From: Platerodrilus igneus
Taxonomy: Eukaryota > Arthropoda > Insecta > Coleoptera > Lycidae
DNA: 64,000 bases
Reading direction: 5' to 3'
Assembly: GCA_036346225.1 (NCBI GenBank)
Contig: JARFIW010000170.1
Coordinates: 6,262,501-6,326,500, forward strand
Position numbers and translations under genes: made by a program. This document shows positions 34,901 through 45,965 of the stretch, in pieces (position 1 is the stretch's first letter; each line of letters opens with the position of its first letter). The notes beneath the pieces were generated by a model, which worked only from the letters and a program-made list of their open reading frames with translations, ran no database searches and was not told the DNA's origin.

Positions 34901-37573
34901 CGCTATTAGAGGAATCATTTGGTCTCGGCATTTCTCCAACTCACTTCCTTTACACAGCAACCCGCGTTGTGGTTTGTAACTTATATAGATAATTTGATTA
35001 TAGCCCTTCTTTATCGAACATACTACAAATATCTCGGGATACATTTGTTAAACACTACGGAGTTTAACTAAAATTTTCTTCAGCAAGTGAAAATTACACT
35101 GTATGAGCAATATTAGTGAATAAGGGTTCTACGTACGGAGTATATGACAGCGCCTTTATAGTATTTCTAACCACTAATATTGGCGTCCGTATCCGCAAAA
35201 ATGACAAATTACGGCTAGACTTAAAACCGGTATCTAAGCTTATAACATTACATAAAAGGCAACAGAAATTTTTTTGTTCTAATAGTAACAGCAAAAGCAC
35301 CGCACAATTATTGCCAAATTTGCAATATCGAACTCTTCGCGTTAATAACTTACTTCTGTAACGAGCATCAATTACTAATTTTTAAACAACCAGAACAATT
35401 ATTTATAACAAATTTTTGTGCAGGCTAAATTGATTCTGACACCTAACTGCGAAAAGAAATTCTCAGTAAGTATATGACGAGAGTTTCTCTCTAGTATGTA
35501 GGTAACACTAGTAAGTGATCATATAGATACTATTTAGTTATATCAATTTAAGGTACATTAATCATTATAGGTACATTTATTAGACCCCATTCATAGATTT
35601 CATTTAATTTAGCTCACTTTAGACAAACTATAAAAATAACAATTGCATAAATTAGATATTTGACAAGATTCAACTATACATTCAACTATACAAACTATAA
35701 TTCTACACACTATAAGATCTTCTAAGTCTAGGTTCTATTTTAACTCGTATATTTTATTTATACTATTTGTAAGTTTTATTTGTACACCATATAGATATAA
35801 ATATCGAATATTGACTGTTACGGTGTTTGGTGCAAATAAGAAAGACAACAGCGAAGTAAGCAGAGAAACTCGCCTACACCGAATATCGCAACAAAACACA
35901 GGGACAGAATGGTAGAATCGAACTTCAAAAGAATTACAGATCGAGCTAGCTCAGAAACGTCGTAGAGTGGGATGAATGACCTAGAAAAAAAAATTGGAAA
36001 CCTCAGTAACAAAAACTATATTACGAACTTGTAGGAAAACATACAGTCCCAAAAGAATATTGACAAACGTCAAAAACACATTTACGTAATCGTTCGTTAC
36101 AACGTGATGTACACAAAACGTCAATTTACATATAATACAGTATAAAACTAAACATGTAAAAAATATCGAGAATAAAATATTATTATCTAAATATAAGAAT
36201 ACTTACAACATGTTCAAATCCTAAATATGTACAAGAAATCAAGTAATACTACCCCAACAGTAACATCTGCTTTAGGAAACGCACCTCGTAATACTAAAAT
36301 TTTAAACAGCAAGTTGTTGACGTTAACATTAATTAGGCAACACAAATATCTACCTAACATATACGACCTCTTATCAGTTGGTGATGTTTCCGTTCGCTAT
36401 TAGAGGAATCATTTGGTCTCGGCATTTCTCCAACTCACTTCCTTTACACAGCAACCCGCGTTGTGGTTTGTAACTTATATAGATAATTTGATTATAGCCC
36501 TTCTTTTTCGAACATACTACAAATATCTCGGGATACATTTGTTAAACACTACGGAGTTTAACTAAAATTTTCTTCAGCAAGTGGAAATTACACTGTATGA
36601 GCAATATTAGTGAATAACGGTTCTACGCTCGGAGTATATGACAGCCGCCTTTATAGTACTTCAAACCACTAATAGTATCCGCAAAAATTATAAATTACGG
36701 CTAGACTTAAAACCGGTATCTAAGCTTATAACATTCCATAAAATGGCAACAGAAATATTTTTGTTCTAATAGTAACAGCAAAAGCACCGCACAATTAGTG
36801 TCAAATTTTCAATATTGAACTCTTCACGTTAATAACTTACTTCTGTAATGAGCACCAATTACTAATTTTTAAACAAGCAGAACATTTATTTATAACAAAT
36901 ATTTCTGCAGGCTAAATTGATTCTGACACCTAACTGCGAAAACAAAATCTCAGTAAGTACTTGATGAGGATTTCTCTCCAGTGTGTAGGTAACACTAGTT
37001 AGTGATCATATAGATATTATTTAGTTATATCAATTTAAAGTATATTAATCATTATAGGTACACTTATTAGACCCCATTAGTCATAGACTTCTTTTAATTT
37101 ATTTCACTTTAGACAAACCATAAAAATAACAATTGCATAGATTAGATATTTGACAAGATTCAACTATACAAGCTATAATTCTAAAAACTATAAGATCTTT
37201 TAGATTTAGGTTCTATTTTAACTCGAATATTTTATTTGTAAGTTTTATTTGTACACGATATAGATATAAATACTGAATATAGACTGTTACGGTGTTCCGT
37301 GCAGACAAGAAAGACAACAGCGAAGTAGAGCAACTCGCCTACACCGAATACCGCAACACAACACAGGGACAGGATGGTAGAATCGAACTTCAAAAGAATT
37401 AGAGTTCGGGCTAGCTCAAAAACGTCGTAGAGTGGGGTGGGTGACCTAGAAAGAAAAGAATGGGAAACCTCAGTAACAAAAAAACTATATTACGAACTTG
37501 TAGGAAAACATACAGTCCCAAAAGAATATTTACAAACGTCAAAAACATATTTACGTAATCGTTCGTTACAACA
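28902..37573 (+). repeat. Tandem satellite, ~1495 bp monomer, 5.8 copies
   Basis: Copies start (word aggcaac) at about 28902, 30355, 31851, 33345, 34841 and 36335, giving lengths 1453, 1496, 1494, 1496, 1494 and a last partial copy of 1239. The landmark gggttctacg recurs at 29163, 30638, 32134, 33628 and 35124, and as cggttctacg at 36618. Copies 3-5 are nearly identical, while copies 1 and 6 differ most and share variants such as ttctgcagg and aaaatctcagtaag. Copy 1 lacks a 24 bp stretch after ggtctc. The last copy ends at ttcgttacaac, next to unrelated sequence. Confidence 0.95.
37380..37573 (+). pseudogene. Decayed reading frame inside the satellite monomer (best in copy 6)
   Basis: In copy 6 a frame reads DLERKEWETSVTKKLYYELV, continuing GKHTVPKEYLQTSKTYLRNR before the array ends. 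The region upstream (RMVESNFKRIRVRASS) is readable in the same frame up to one stop. In the other copies the same region has extra stops or a one-base change in an A run, but the residues around LYYELVGKHTVPKEY are still recognisable. The hydrophilic, protein-like composition suggests that the monomer was born from a segment containing an exon of an unidentified gene. I recognise no family. Confidence 0.3.
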
Positions 37574-37705
37574 TGCGCCTGGCGGGTATTTTTTCAGCTT
37601 CATCGGCTTCATCATTTTCGGTTTCAAATTGTTTTAAGGTTGTTTTATATTGCTCTTGTTTTCTTTAAAATCTGATACTTTCAAGTGGCTTGTTAAAGAT
37701 GGCCG

Positions 37706-37970
37706 TTAAATGTTTGTTAATATAGAGGCCTTCATACGAGTCTTTCTCCTGCGCCAATTTGGACTAGGCTGTGGCCCTTGATTTTGCAGTTCTTGATTGT
37801 ATTCAGTTGCATGGCTCTGTTTTTGATGTTGTTTTAACTCGACGTAGGTGGCAAAGTCCCGAGTGCATATCCAGCAATCAAAATCTCCTATGGGCCACCG
37901 ATTTGGACAGTGTAGTCGTTGGTACTGCAGCAGGGATTTCCTGGTGTTATATGATTTGCCACAACTACAT
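37706..37970 (-). CDS. Candidate terminal exon with a Lola-type zinc-finger pair
   Basis: The minus strand encodes two adjacent zinc fingers and a basic tail, ending in a stop at 37706. Finger 1 is CSCGKSYNTRKSLLQYQRLHC. Its CGKSY...SL..[HY]....C spacing fits the C2HC first finger in alternative 3' exons of the insect BTB gene longitudinals lacking. Here it has CXC instead of CX2C, and Tyr where His is usual. A short linker leads to finger 2, CWICTRDFATYVELKQ then HQKQSH, a regular CX2CX12HX4H finger. Directly upstream is a good splice acceptor on the minus strand (pyrimidine-rich, ending ...catagatttcag). Upstream of it the frame loses protein character, so the open frame to 38182 is probably intron. 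Finger 2 and its tail (HATEYNQEL) also resemble N-terminal fingers of some LINE proteins. A decayed exon is possible given the altered finger 1. Confidence 0.5.
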
Positions 37971-39282
37971 CTGAAATCTATGTTGAAAGTTAATGTGTAG
38001 TGTGTAAAGTATGCGGAAAACGACTGCACGGAAGAAATCTCGAGAAGTGTGTATATTAAGAATACTACGATTGTAACACGTTTAATTTCAGTAGTAATTA
38101 TACGCATTGAATTAAGAGGATAATGCGCTAAGCGTGCATTATTCCTTATTAATCTACTTATATAAAAGTATCTGTGCGACATAAAGTTATTTCCACGCGC
38201 ACCTCTAGTTGTATCTTTCGTGTTCCACGCCTCTAACGTGGCATTTATTCGGTTCTTGTTTCGTCAAATCGGTCGGCCGCTGGCTACAGCTTTATAAACA
38301 TGTATTCTCGGATAGAGGCTAGCGACCTTCGCATCAATTACTAACTATTGAGATATCTTCTACTAACGCGCGTCAAGTAGAATTCGTCATGGAGGATTCA
38401 TCATTTGAGATTTGTTAATTTGAAATTTGTCTACTAAAAATTTGTTAACAAGAAATTATGGATGTTAGTTTGAATGCAGTCGTATCTAGTTTGAAATAGC
38501 TGGTAACCTTGTTTGAAGAACGTAAATTTCCACCTCGATTTATCGTGGAGCAACAAATAGCAGTTGGGTTCGTTATTAGATATAAGATATTTCATGCATG
38601 TGTTTTGAAAGTTAAAGCACGTAAAGTTGCTATTATGTTTTCAACATGTAATTTGTGTAATTTTCAATTATTGTTGAACGGGTTTTATAAGTCGCAAAAC
38701 AAAATTTTGTCAGATTAGGTTTTTACAATTACAAGTTTTGTTCCATCTGAACCTTCGATAATTTCAACGTATGTTTTCGACGTCATTTTTTTTTGTTACA
38801 CAGTTGACAGATGTCATGAAAGCAGATGCTTTATACAGCTGTAATGGAATTTAAACCAAACATTCCTATTTTTGTGATTAGCTTTTATCTACATATAAAT
38901 TATTAAATCTAAATATGAAAGTTTAAATCCACGTTATGTAAGATTCTAGAAATTGTAATCTACCTGAAAAGATCTGCCCAGGTTAGAACGTAATTCAGTG
39001 TATTATGCTTACAAATTATTTTCACTCAAATATTTATAGCAAATTCATATTTAAAATATAGTTGGTTGTTTTAAACAAGTCAAAACCTTGACTTTAATAT
39101 AGATGTTAAAGATAAATTTTTGTTACTTGTTACAAAGTCCGAAATTTTAAAAGAGAGTTTTTTAGTAAACAATTAGTTCAAATTACACAATTCTAATTAC
39201 ACAAAGGTAAAATTTTTCTGAGTAATAATTTGATGCCAATATCATATTGGATATACATTTTTAATTTTTTATACTTTAATAG
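37971..39282. other. No gene recognised
   Basis: Contains the upstream flank of the zinc-finger exon and a 69-codon frame (38509-38718) without recognisable motif. A segment at 38221-38255 (gttccacgcctctaacgtgg) resembles the gttccacg words of unit e, but too weakly to call. Confidence 0.4.
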
Positions 39283-39785
39283 GACACAAATGGTGTTCTA
39301 CATTTTTATATATTTAATCATTGCAATTTCTTACAGGAGCTGCGTCTTATTTTAATAAGACAGGTTTTTGTTAACGAAGGCGATCATTTTATCTTTGGGT
39401 TTCCACGTCCGCCTTTAGAACCTTGATCTGCTATTATCGTAAATATCTCAGGACATGGTGGCGCCTGTTTGATTTAGCTTAGCTTTAGTTTGCAAACAGA
39501 ATTCGACTTACCCCCCCACTTCTTATTGCTCTACCCAGGAATAGACCCCTAGCTTTGTCGGAAGGTTTTTGTTCACTGGCGCCCATTAAGAAAAATAAGT
39601 TACACTAGCGCCTCAATCGAGAAGAAATAACGTTTCAATGGTGCCTGCTGTAAAACTAAAGAAGACGTTACAGTGACGTCACAACGTTTAGGGCCCCAAA
39701 AAAAAACAAATAAATAACAACAAAAAACTGTTCACTAGCGCCGCAACGTGGGGCGTACAACAAAAAAGCGGTTCACGATTTCCCT
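39283..39785 (+). repeat. Dispersed LTR-like repeat Y, copy 2, with repeated primer-binding-site-like cores
   Basis: The left part shares ggacacaaatggtgt and the ggtggcg core (39457-39463) with copies at 3960 and 56455. From 39571 a run of related words follows: gttcactggcgccc (39571), gttacactagcgcctc (39599), tttcaatggtgcc (39632), gttacagtgacgtcacaacg (39667), gttcactagcgccgcaacgt then ggggc (39730) and gttcacg (39771). The last full copy is close to TGGCGCCCAACGTGGGGC. As in unit e, a short LTR-end-like word (gttcact) is repeated together with the primer-binding-site core, here at irregular 28-63 bp spacing. Confidence 0.6.
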
Positions 39786-41343
39786 TGCTAGTGCCTTATT
39801 TTGGAGAAAGCTAGCAATTGGCTATAGTAATTCTTAATCTACTTATCTATATAAAAATGGTCCTGGACTATAACTTAAATAATTATATAACTATGATGTT
39901 GTTTTAATTACTAAATTCGGCAAGCCTATTGTAACAACTTATTAATTATTAATCAATCTACCTAGTCTTAATGTAGTTTTAATATGGAGGATTACCATGC
40001 GATTAGTGTAAAAATTGAATAAAAATTATCACTATTAGTAATTCTAAAAATTATTAAGCAGTTGTTTAGTCAATATATAAAATTTGGTTACCTAAAATTT
40101 CGATACGTTTCAATTTACAGTGTTATACAATAATTAACTATATCTTACTTTATTCATCTTGATACGGTAACTTTTTGAAATAGAACGATTCTGCATTACA
40201 TTGCAACTACCTTAATTAAAAACACTAATCTAATCCCTTTTTATGTTATTCTAGAATAATACAAACTAAACAAATACGTATTAAACCGTCATGTATAAAA
40301 ATGTCCCTCAGTACGTGGAATATATCCTATAACCGTTTATAATTCTTTGAAATGTTTGCTCCTCCAACAACTATATAATATCTCGTTCCTTGAAATACGC
40401 GTTTGTTATTATCAATAGTTATTCGTTGAAAGTAGCAAGTTGCTTCTAAAAAATTTTCCACTCGTTAAATACTTTAATGGGTGTTATTTGCGCGTTTACC
40501 GTCGTTATATCTGCTTGTGCTCGGTCGTTCATATTTTATGGGTAATAAAATTGTTCCTCCTAATTAAATCATTCCGGGTATATTTGTAGCGTGGATCGAT
40601 AATCAACCAAAACACAATTCTTTTCTAAAAAGTCAGGCAATTTTATTTGCTTGACAGTGTCTTTGATTGCCTAAATCGCAGGCACGTTTTAAATGTATTT
40701 TGCTTTCCCATTCGAATAACAAAATTCAATGGAAATAAGTATCGTATTTTGCTATCGTTATTGTTTGCATTCTACGAATGTTTTCGCCGTTGTCTTTAAT
40801 ATATATATTTGCTTTCTTTCGTAGAACATGTAACATTGTAGTGCGGGGAATGGTTTTATGTTATTTCTTCCTTGGTTTCAAAGCTGTATAAATACAAGTC
40901 CAACTTCGAAAAAGCTCTATTACTTTATTTTCTCCTGTTGTACAATGGTCTTTGGGAGTTGTAAAGTCGCGCTTCTAAAATGCGTTTATGCTAGTACAGT
41001 TGAACTCTCCTTTCTTTTTATCCCCTAAGATGTTGGGTGAAAGGCAGCGTCCAATTCCCGACCGAAATTAAAGTTAAAAGTCGAAACCGAGACCGAGACC
41101 GATATCATACGGATTAGGTCTGGTTCAACACAAATCCAGGTTTGGTGACGCCCTCTTCGCTCTCCCCACCCCCTTCTCCATAGCACCGCGGGCTTAACAC
41201 AAGCTAATTATATTCTCTTCAAGAGTTTTTCCAACCACTTTAACTATTACTTCGCCTCTTCCTCTCATTGGCTGATTTATGACGAGAAACTCTCCCTCTA
41301 ACATCTAAACAGCACTATTGAGGGAAAGTTTCGCTGTTAAAAT
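39786..41343. other. No gene recognised
   Basis: AT-rich sequence. A purine-rich tract (aaccgagaccgagaccgat) lies at about 41085-41105. No open frame of note. Confidence 0.5.
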
Positions 41344-42485
41344 TGCTACGTTTATTTTCGAGGATAGATTCAAATACGTCCTTTTTTGAGGTAATTCGTT
41401 TTTCATTCACCTAGCTTCTGTTTCTATTCAAAATCTCATCCTGTATTTTTACCTCGTTACAATAGTACGTGCAATCATAACATTTCTTTCAAATCTATTC
41501 ATTCTAAAACGAAAATTTATTCAATAAATAAAATAGTCAATACCTTGTTTTACGTATTCGTTAATTTGTTAAACATTCCGATAACGGATAATTGCTTTCT
41601 CTTGTGTTTCCTATTTAAAGACTTGTCGAAATAATAGATCCTACTATTATTTGATAGCGTGTTTTCCAGTTTGCTAATCTCGGTTCGATAACGCCAGGAT
41701 TGCAGTTTGAACCCGTGTTATTTGAACCAATTTTTAATTTGATTCTGCAGCTTGTGCGTTGAAATATTTTCTACATTACTCATCCCAGTACTTCAAAAGC
41801 GATGCACGTTTTTTTGTTCGACAAGTAGGAGGTATCTTGCGTGTATTGCTGGAGTTTAAACGGGTTCTTTCTTTATGTAGACCCAACTGTTCGTTGACGT
41901 AGACCAACTGCTTTTGTCTGTAGACCGCTGCTGCAGTTACGGTGGCAGGGCGAATGGATCCTGGCTACCCTGGCGTTGCTGTGCTGACTCATCCCCGACG
42001 GATTGCAAGATAAGCATCCCGACACATAGAGGTATGTGACTCTTTTTTTTATGAATATCGAGGAGTATTATTTATCAGCGGTTGATGTTGTGAAACCCGT
42101 TTACCATACATGTTTAAAAGTGACTTCGGGTTATATTTCTTTAATTCTTACTACAACTTGGTCTCCATTTAATACTTTAATTTAACACACTTGCTATTGA
42201 GAAAATCTAAGCATTACTTTTTTTTCCAATGAGTTTTATTACATGTTAGCTACGAAATGCGCACGTCGTGGATCCATTATAAAATTTGTCCTTTGTAATA
42301 TAACTTAAACTTAATACTTTTCTTTGTCCATGTGAACTAAGAAATTTTAATTTATTTTTATTGTTAATAAATAATCGTAGGCGACTTTTTTTTGCTTTTT
42401 GGTATGTAGGCGAATCCCCCACTCTCCGCGGTTGGTAGTTAGCCTGGTATTTACTTTTCTTACGGCTACGTCTAGGTACGTAGCA
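41344..42485 (+). repeat. 5' LTR of element A
   Basis: Aligned by eye to 46875-47300 plus 54351-55068. The two differ at many single positions and by small indels, including an extra stretch around 54690. A minus-strand frame within it (42246-42506, also in the 3' LTR) is antisense to the LTR and shows no domain. Confidence 0.85.
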
Positions 42486-42490
42486 TAAAT

Positions 42491-42517
42491 TATGACGCCC
42501 TTGCATGGGGCTGCGAG
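42491..42517 (+). promoter_or_regulatory. Primer binding site of element A
   Basis: Five bases after the LTR end is tatgacgcccttgcatgggg followed by ctgcgag. It resembles TGGCGCCCAACGTGGGGCTCG, the complement of insect tRNA-Lys 3' end that gypsy-type elements use, with several mismatches. Confidence 0.6.
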
Positions 42518-42886
42518 TTTGTTTTAGTTAATTTTTTTGTGCTGCGATTTTGTTTCGTGTAACTTTGACCCCGATTTTGTTTTGGTTAACGGTTACTTGA
42601 TTTGGTTTTGATTAAGTTCTGCTCCGAGCTTGTTTTAGTTAATTTTTGCTCCGATTTTTTTTTATTGTTAGTGCCTATGTTCCTACATTACCCGCATTTC
42701 TCGGCCCGATGCTACTTGTTTTTTCTTCTTTTACGTTCGATCTATTGTTTATTTTTTCTTTTTCTTTCGGATCTTTGGTGATTCTCATATGAAGATCGGT
42801 TGTTTTCTTTATTTCTTGTGTGGGTTCGATCTTCTTGAATTTGGTTTTGTTCTCTTCCGTAATTGCTAAATATCCTTGGTTAGCTT
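42518..42886 (+). repeat. Repetitive leader of element A
   Basis: Four to five loosely repeated units with gctgcgagtttgttttagtt, gctgcgattttgtttcgtgt, gaccccgattttgttttggt, gctccgagcttgttttagtt and gctccgatttttttt. They look like degenerate copies of the primer-binding-site end (ggggctgcgag) plus spacer, 30-70 bp apart. Confidence 0.55.
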
Positions 42887-43930
42887 ATGTCAGATTTTTG
42901 GACTTGTGTTTTCGCCAATAATCTTAGACCATTTGAAAACTCTGGCGCCCTAGCCGAGCCCATCAAACAACGTTATTATCCTCTTTCCTCTCCACTCCTT
43001 GGGGTTGCCCATTCGGAACTCGATGAAATGCTTCGCTTAGGAGTCGTCGAACCTTCTACTAGCCCATGGTCTAGCCCCATTGTCCTGGTTAAGAAGAGAG
43101 AGGATTCCTATCGGTTCTGCATTGATTTTCGGAAGGTCAACCAAGTCACCCAAAAAGACGCATATCCTCTTTCGTACATTTCTACCACCCTTGACCGGCT
43201 TCGTGATGCTCGTTATCTCTCCTCGCAAGATATCTGTTGCGCCTATTGGCAGAACCCTCTGTCCCCGGAATCCAAACCCATCACTTCCTTCACAGTACAT
43301 CATCGAGGTTTGATTCCATTCCGTCGCATGCCCTTTAGCCTCCATAATTCTCCTGCCATTTCCCAACGTCTTATCGATCAGATGATCGGTTCTCACCTGC
43401 AACCATTCTGCTTCGCCCACCTCGACGATATCATCATTGCTACTCCTTCATTCGAAGAACACCTCCGAATTCTTGACTTAGTTCTTTCTCGTCTCTTACA
43501 TGCTGGTCTTACTCTTCGTCAAGACAAGTGTCATTTCTGCCTTCCTGATCTACGTTATCTTGGTTACATCGTTAACCGGGATGGTTTCCTTGTTGACCCC
43601 GATAAAGTCTCTGCAATCCTTAAGATCTCTCTTCCTTCCACTGTTACGGCATTCCGTCAACTGATTGGCATGGCCAGTTGGTACCGTTGTTTCATCCCGT
43701 ATTTTGCCACCCTCACAGCTCCGCTTTCTAACCTGACCCGCAAAAACACCTCCTTCTCCTGGACCCCCGATTGTCAATCTGCCTACCTTTCCCTTAAACA
43801 ACATCTAATTTCTGCCCCATCATTTCCTGTCCTGACTTTACCTTACCCTTCATCATCCAAACTGACGCCTTCCACTTCTGTATGGGTGCCATCCTTAGCC
43901 AATCCCATCCCGACAGCGAGAAGGTCGTAA
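42887..43930 (+). pseudogene. Element A pol: reverse transcriptase
   Basis: A single open frame of 347 codons. It starts close to the protease/RT junction (SDFWTCVFANNLRPF). The RT domain spans roughly residues 45-225, with VEPSTSPWSSPIVLVKK, the first palm Asp in SSQDICCAYWQ, the IPFRRMPFSLHNSPA block and the catalytic pair in AHLDDIIIATP, where the usual Tyr before LDD is His. The connection region (CHFCLPDLRYLGYIVNRDG) and the start of RNase H follow. The frame shifts near residue 320, after LISAPSFPVL. RT copies RNA to DNA in the virus-like particle. This copy is broken downstream and lacks gag and protease. Confidence 0.85.
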
Positions 43931-44270
43931 GCTATATCAGTCGGTCACTCACCAAGCCTGAGCGCAACTACTCAGTTACTGAGGAGTGTCTGGCGGCGAT
44001 GTGGGCGATTAAGAAGTTTCGCCCTTACGTTGAAAGTTCCCATTTTTCCGTTATCACTGATCACCAATCAAAAAACTCCAAAGTCCTTCCGGTCGCTTAG
44101 CCCGTTGGTCCCTCCGCCTCCAGCAATATGACTTTGCCATTATTCACCGTAAGGGCAAAGATCATTTGTTCCTGATGCCCGTTCTCGTTCTGTTCCGGTC
44201 CTTGTACCAATTTCTATTTCCACAGTCACCTCTCTCGAAGTCTCCCTTCCTACTCCGGATCCGTGGTACA
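43850..44270 (+). pseudogene. Element A pol: RNase H, frameshifted
   Basis: Continues the RT frame after a shift near 43850. The frame at 43882-44100 has GAILSQSHPDSEKVVSYISR, LTKPERNYSVTEECLAAMWA and FSVITDHQSK, covering the gypsy-type RNase H core with its Asp-containing ITDH motif. A further frame change near 44080 precedes RWSLRLQQYDFAIIHRKGKD, the end of the domain. RNase H removes the RNA template during reverse transcription. Confidence 0.8.
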
Positions 44271-45480
44271 ACGCCATGCTCCGAAAAGTTTCTAACGCCG
44301 TTACACGTTATCCTTACTGGTCCGTGGTGGACAATGTCCTTTTCCGTGGTCACAAAACTTCTATCGCTGTCGATTCTCTGGACGATTGGAAGATCGTCGT
44401 ACCTTCTGAACAGCGTAAAAATCTGATATCCCTCCATCACGATCCTCCTACTTCCCGTCATTGTGGCGAGACCAAAACTTCTGCTCGTCCCCTTCAAAAA
44501 TATTACTGGCCCTGTCTCAGAGCTGATGTCGCTTGTTACACCCGACGTTCTCCGATTTGTGCTGCTAACAGTTACCTCCTCCTGGTTTATTCGCTCCGAA
44601 GGCCAAACCCTCCTATCCCTGGCAAGACCTTTCCTGTGACATCGTAGGCCCTCTTCCTCGTTCCACTCGTGGTCACTCCTATATTCTTGTAGTGGTTGAT
44701 TATTTTACTAAGTTTTCCCTTTTCTTTCCTTTACGTACAGCCACTGCACAGTCCGTCACCAAAGTCCTAGAAGATCAAGTCTTCCTTATTTTCGGTGTCC
44801 CACAATACCTTATCACAGATAACGGTGTACAATTCTGTAGCCATCACCTTGCCTCTTTGTGTGCCCGTTATCACTCGAAAATCCTTTTCACCGTCCGCTA
44901 CCATCCCCAGGCCAATCCTGCTGAACGGGTTAACTGTGTCCTAAAAACCATGATTGCTTCCTATGTGCGCGACAACCTACGTCATTGGGATGTGAACCTC
45001 TCAAAAATTTCTTGTGCAATCCGCACCTACAAACACGAAATCCTAGGCTGCACTCCGTTCTTCGCTCTATTTGGTCGTGAGCATATCCTTTCCGGCAATT
45101 AATTTGGACAGTTGTCCGAAATAAACGACATGTACATTCCTGATCCTGACCACTTTAAGAATATCCGTACCCACATTCTCAAAAAGCTTTCTGCCGATTA
45201 TCGAAAAATTCACGGCCGCTATAATCTCCGCCATCGTCCTGTCTCGATCAACTAGTCGATTCTGTTTGGCGCCGTAATTTCGCTCTGTCCGACGTTTTAC
45301 GTCATTTTAACGCCAAACTTGGTCTTAGGTTCATCGGTCCTTTTCCCATTTCTAAAGTCGTTTCTCCCTGGACCTATGAACAAATCCATTTGACATGTTA
45401 AAGATCTGAAACCTGCCCATCCGGACCATTCTAATGCCCCCGATCTCGCTCTGTTTTCCTTTTGGCGGCGTAGACGTCTT
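44271..45480 (+). pseudogene. Element A pol: integrase, frameshifted
   Basis: The frame at 44276-44647 holds the N-terminal zinc-binding domain: HHDPPTSRHCGETKTSARPL, with a second Cys pair (CYTRRSPIC) at the expected distance. The frame at 44692-45102 has the catalytic core: VVDYFTKFSLFFPLR, the second Asp in LITDNGVQFCS and the Glu in HPQANPAERVNCVLKTMI. The first core Asp lies near the frame change around 44640 (DIVGPLPR in another frame). The C-terminal region to about 45480, with RYNLRHRPVS and later WRRNFALSDVLRHFNAKL in changing frames, is typical of gypsy integrases. It is inactive through at least three shifts. Confidence 0.8.
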
Positions 45481-45615
45481 AAGCGTAATATCTAGTCCTT
45501 GTGCCCCAGATTCTTATGCCGACTTTGCTCTTCTTAGGTATTGATTTCTGGACGTTATGATTTCGTTTTACTTCACTGTTTTGCTGGGTTTTCTTTCGTT
45601 TTCTTGCCTTTGCTG

Positions 45616-45965
45616 ACCCCGTGTGGGTCCGGGAATAGAATAGCCCCACGGTACGACCTGCCTGTTGTAAAAGGCGACTACAGTGGTCCAACACATACAC
45701 ACACGCACACGTTATACACGTCTAATCCATACTCACACACTTCATAAACACAGTTCTTCTTGGTTCTCCTTCTTTCATTTTCTCTTTGTACTGTTTGACC
45801 CAGTGTGGGTCCGGGAATAGAATAGCCTCGCGGTATAACCTGCCTGTCGTAATAGGTGACTACAGCGGTTCAACACATACACACACTCACACTATATACA
45901 CGCACAACACATACACACACTCTTACACACATACACACACACGCTCACACCTACTCATACATAGC
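45616..45965 (+). repeat. Tandem ~180 bp repeat with CA-rich tails in the 3' region of element A
   Basis: Two copies of gtgtgggtccgggaatagaa followed by tagcc, cggta(c/t)gacctgcctg/cggtataacctgcctg, aggcgactacagtgg/aggtgactacagcgg and tcaacacatacacacac. Starts lie at about 45618 and 45800. Each ends in a CA-rich run, longer in the second (to about 45965). The segment is G/C-richer than the flanks and unlike pol, so it may be foreign to the element. Confidence 0.8.

Noticed and set aside
35116..35361. 81-codon plus frame in satellite copy 5
   Set aside because: Depends on a one-base difference in an A run; the other copies are out of frame.
28902..37573. Satellite as a 5S rRNA, snRNA or histone gene array
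   Set aside because: No 5S, U1, U2 or U6 start sequence, tRNA box pair or histone frame is found in the monomer.
37573..37670. About 30-codon acidic minus-strand frame (QFETENDEADEAEKIPARR)
   Set aside because: Too short, unmatched and crossing toward the satellite edge; noted only as a possible exon trace.
42246..42506. 86-codon minus-strand frame, found again at 54829-55116
   Set aside because: It lies antisense inside the LTR of element A; repetition reflects the two LTRs, not a gene family.
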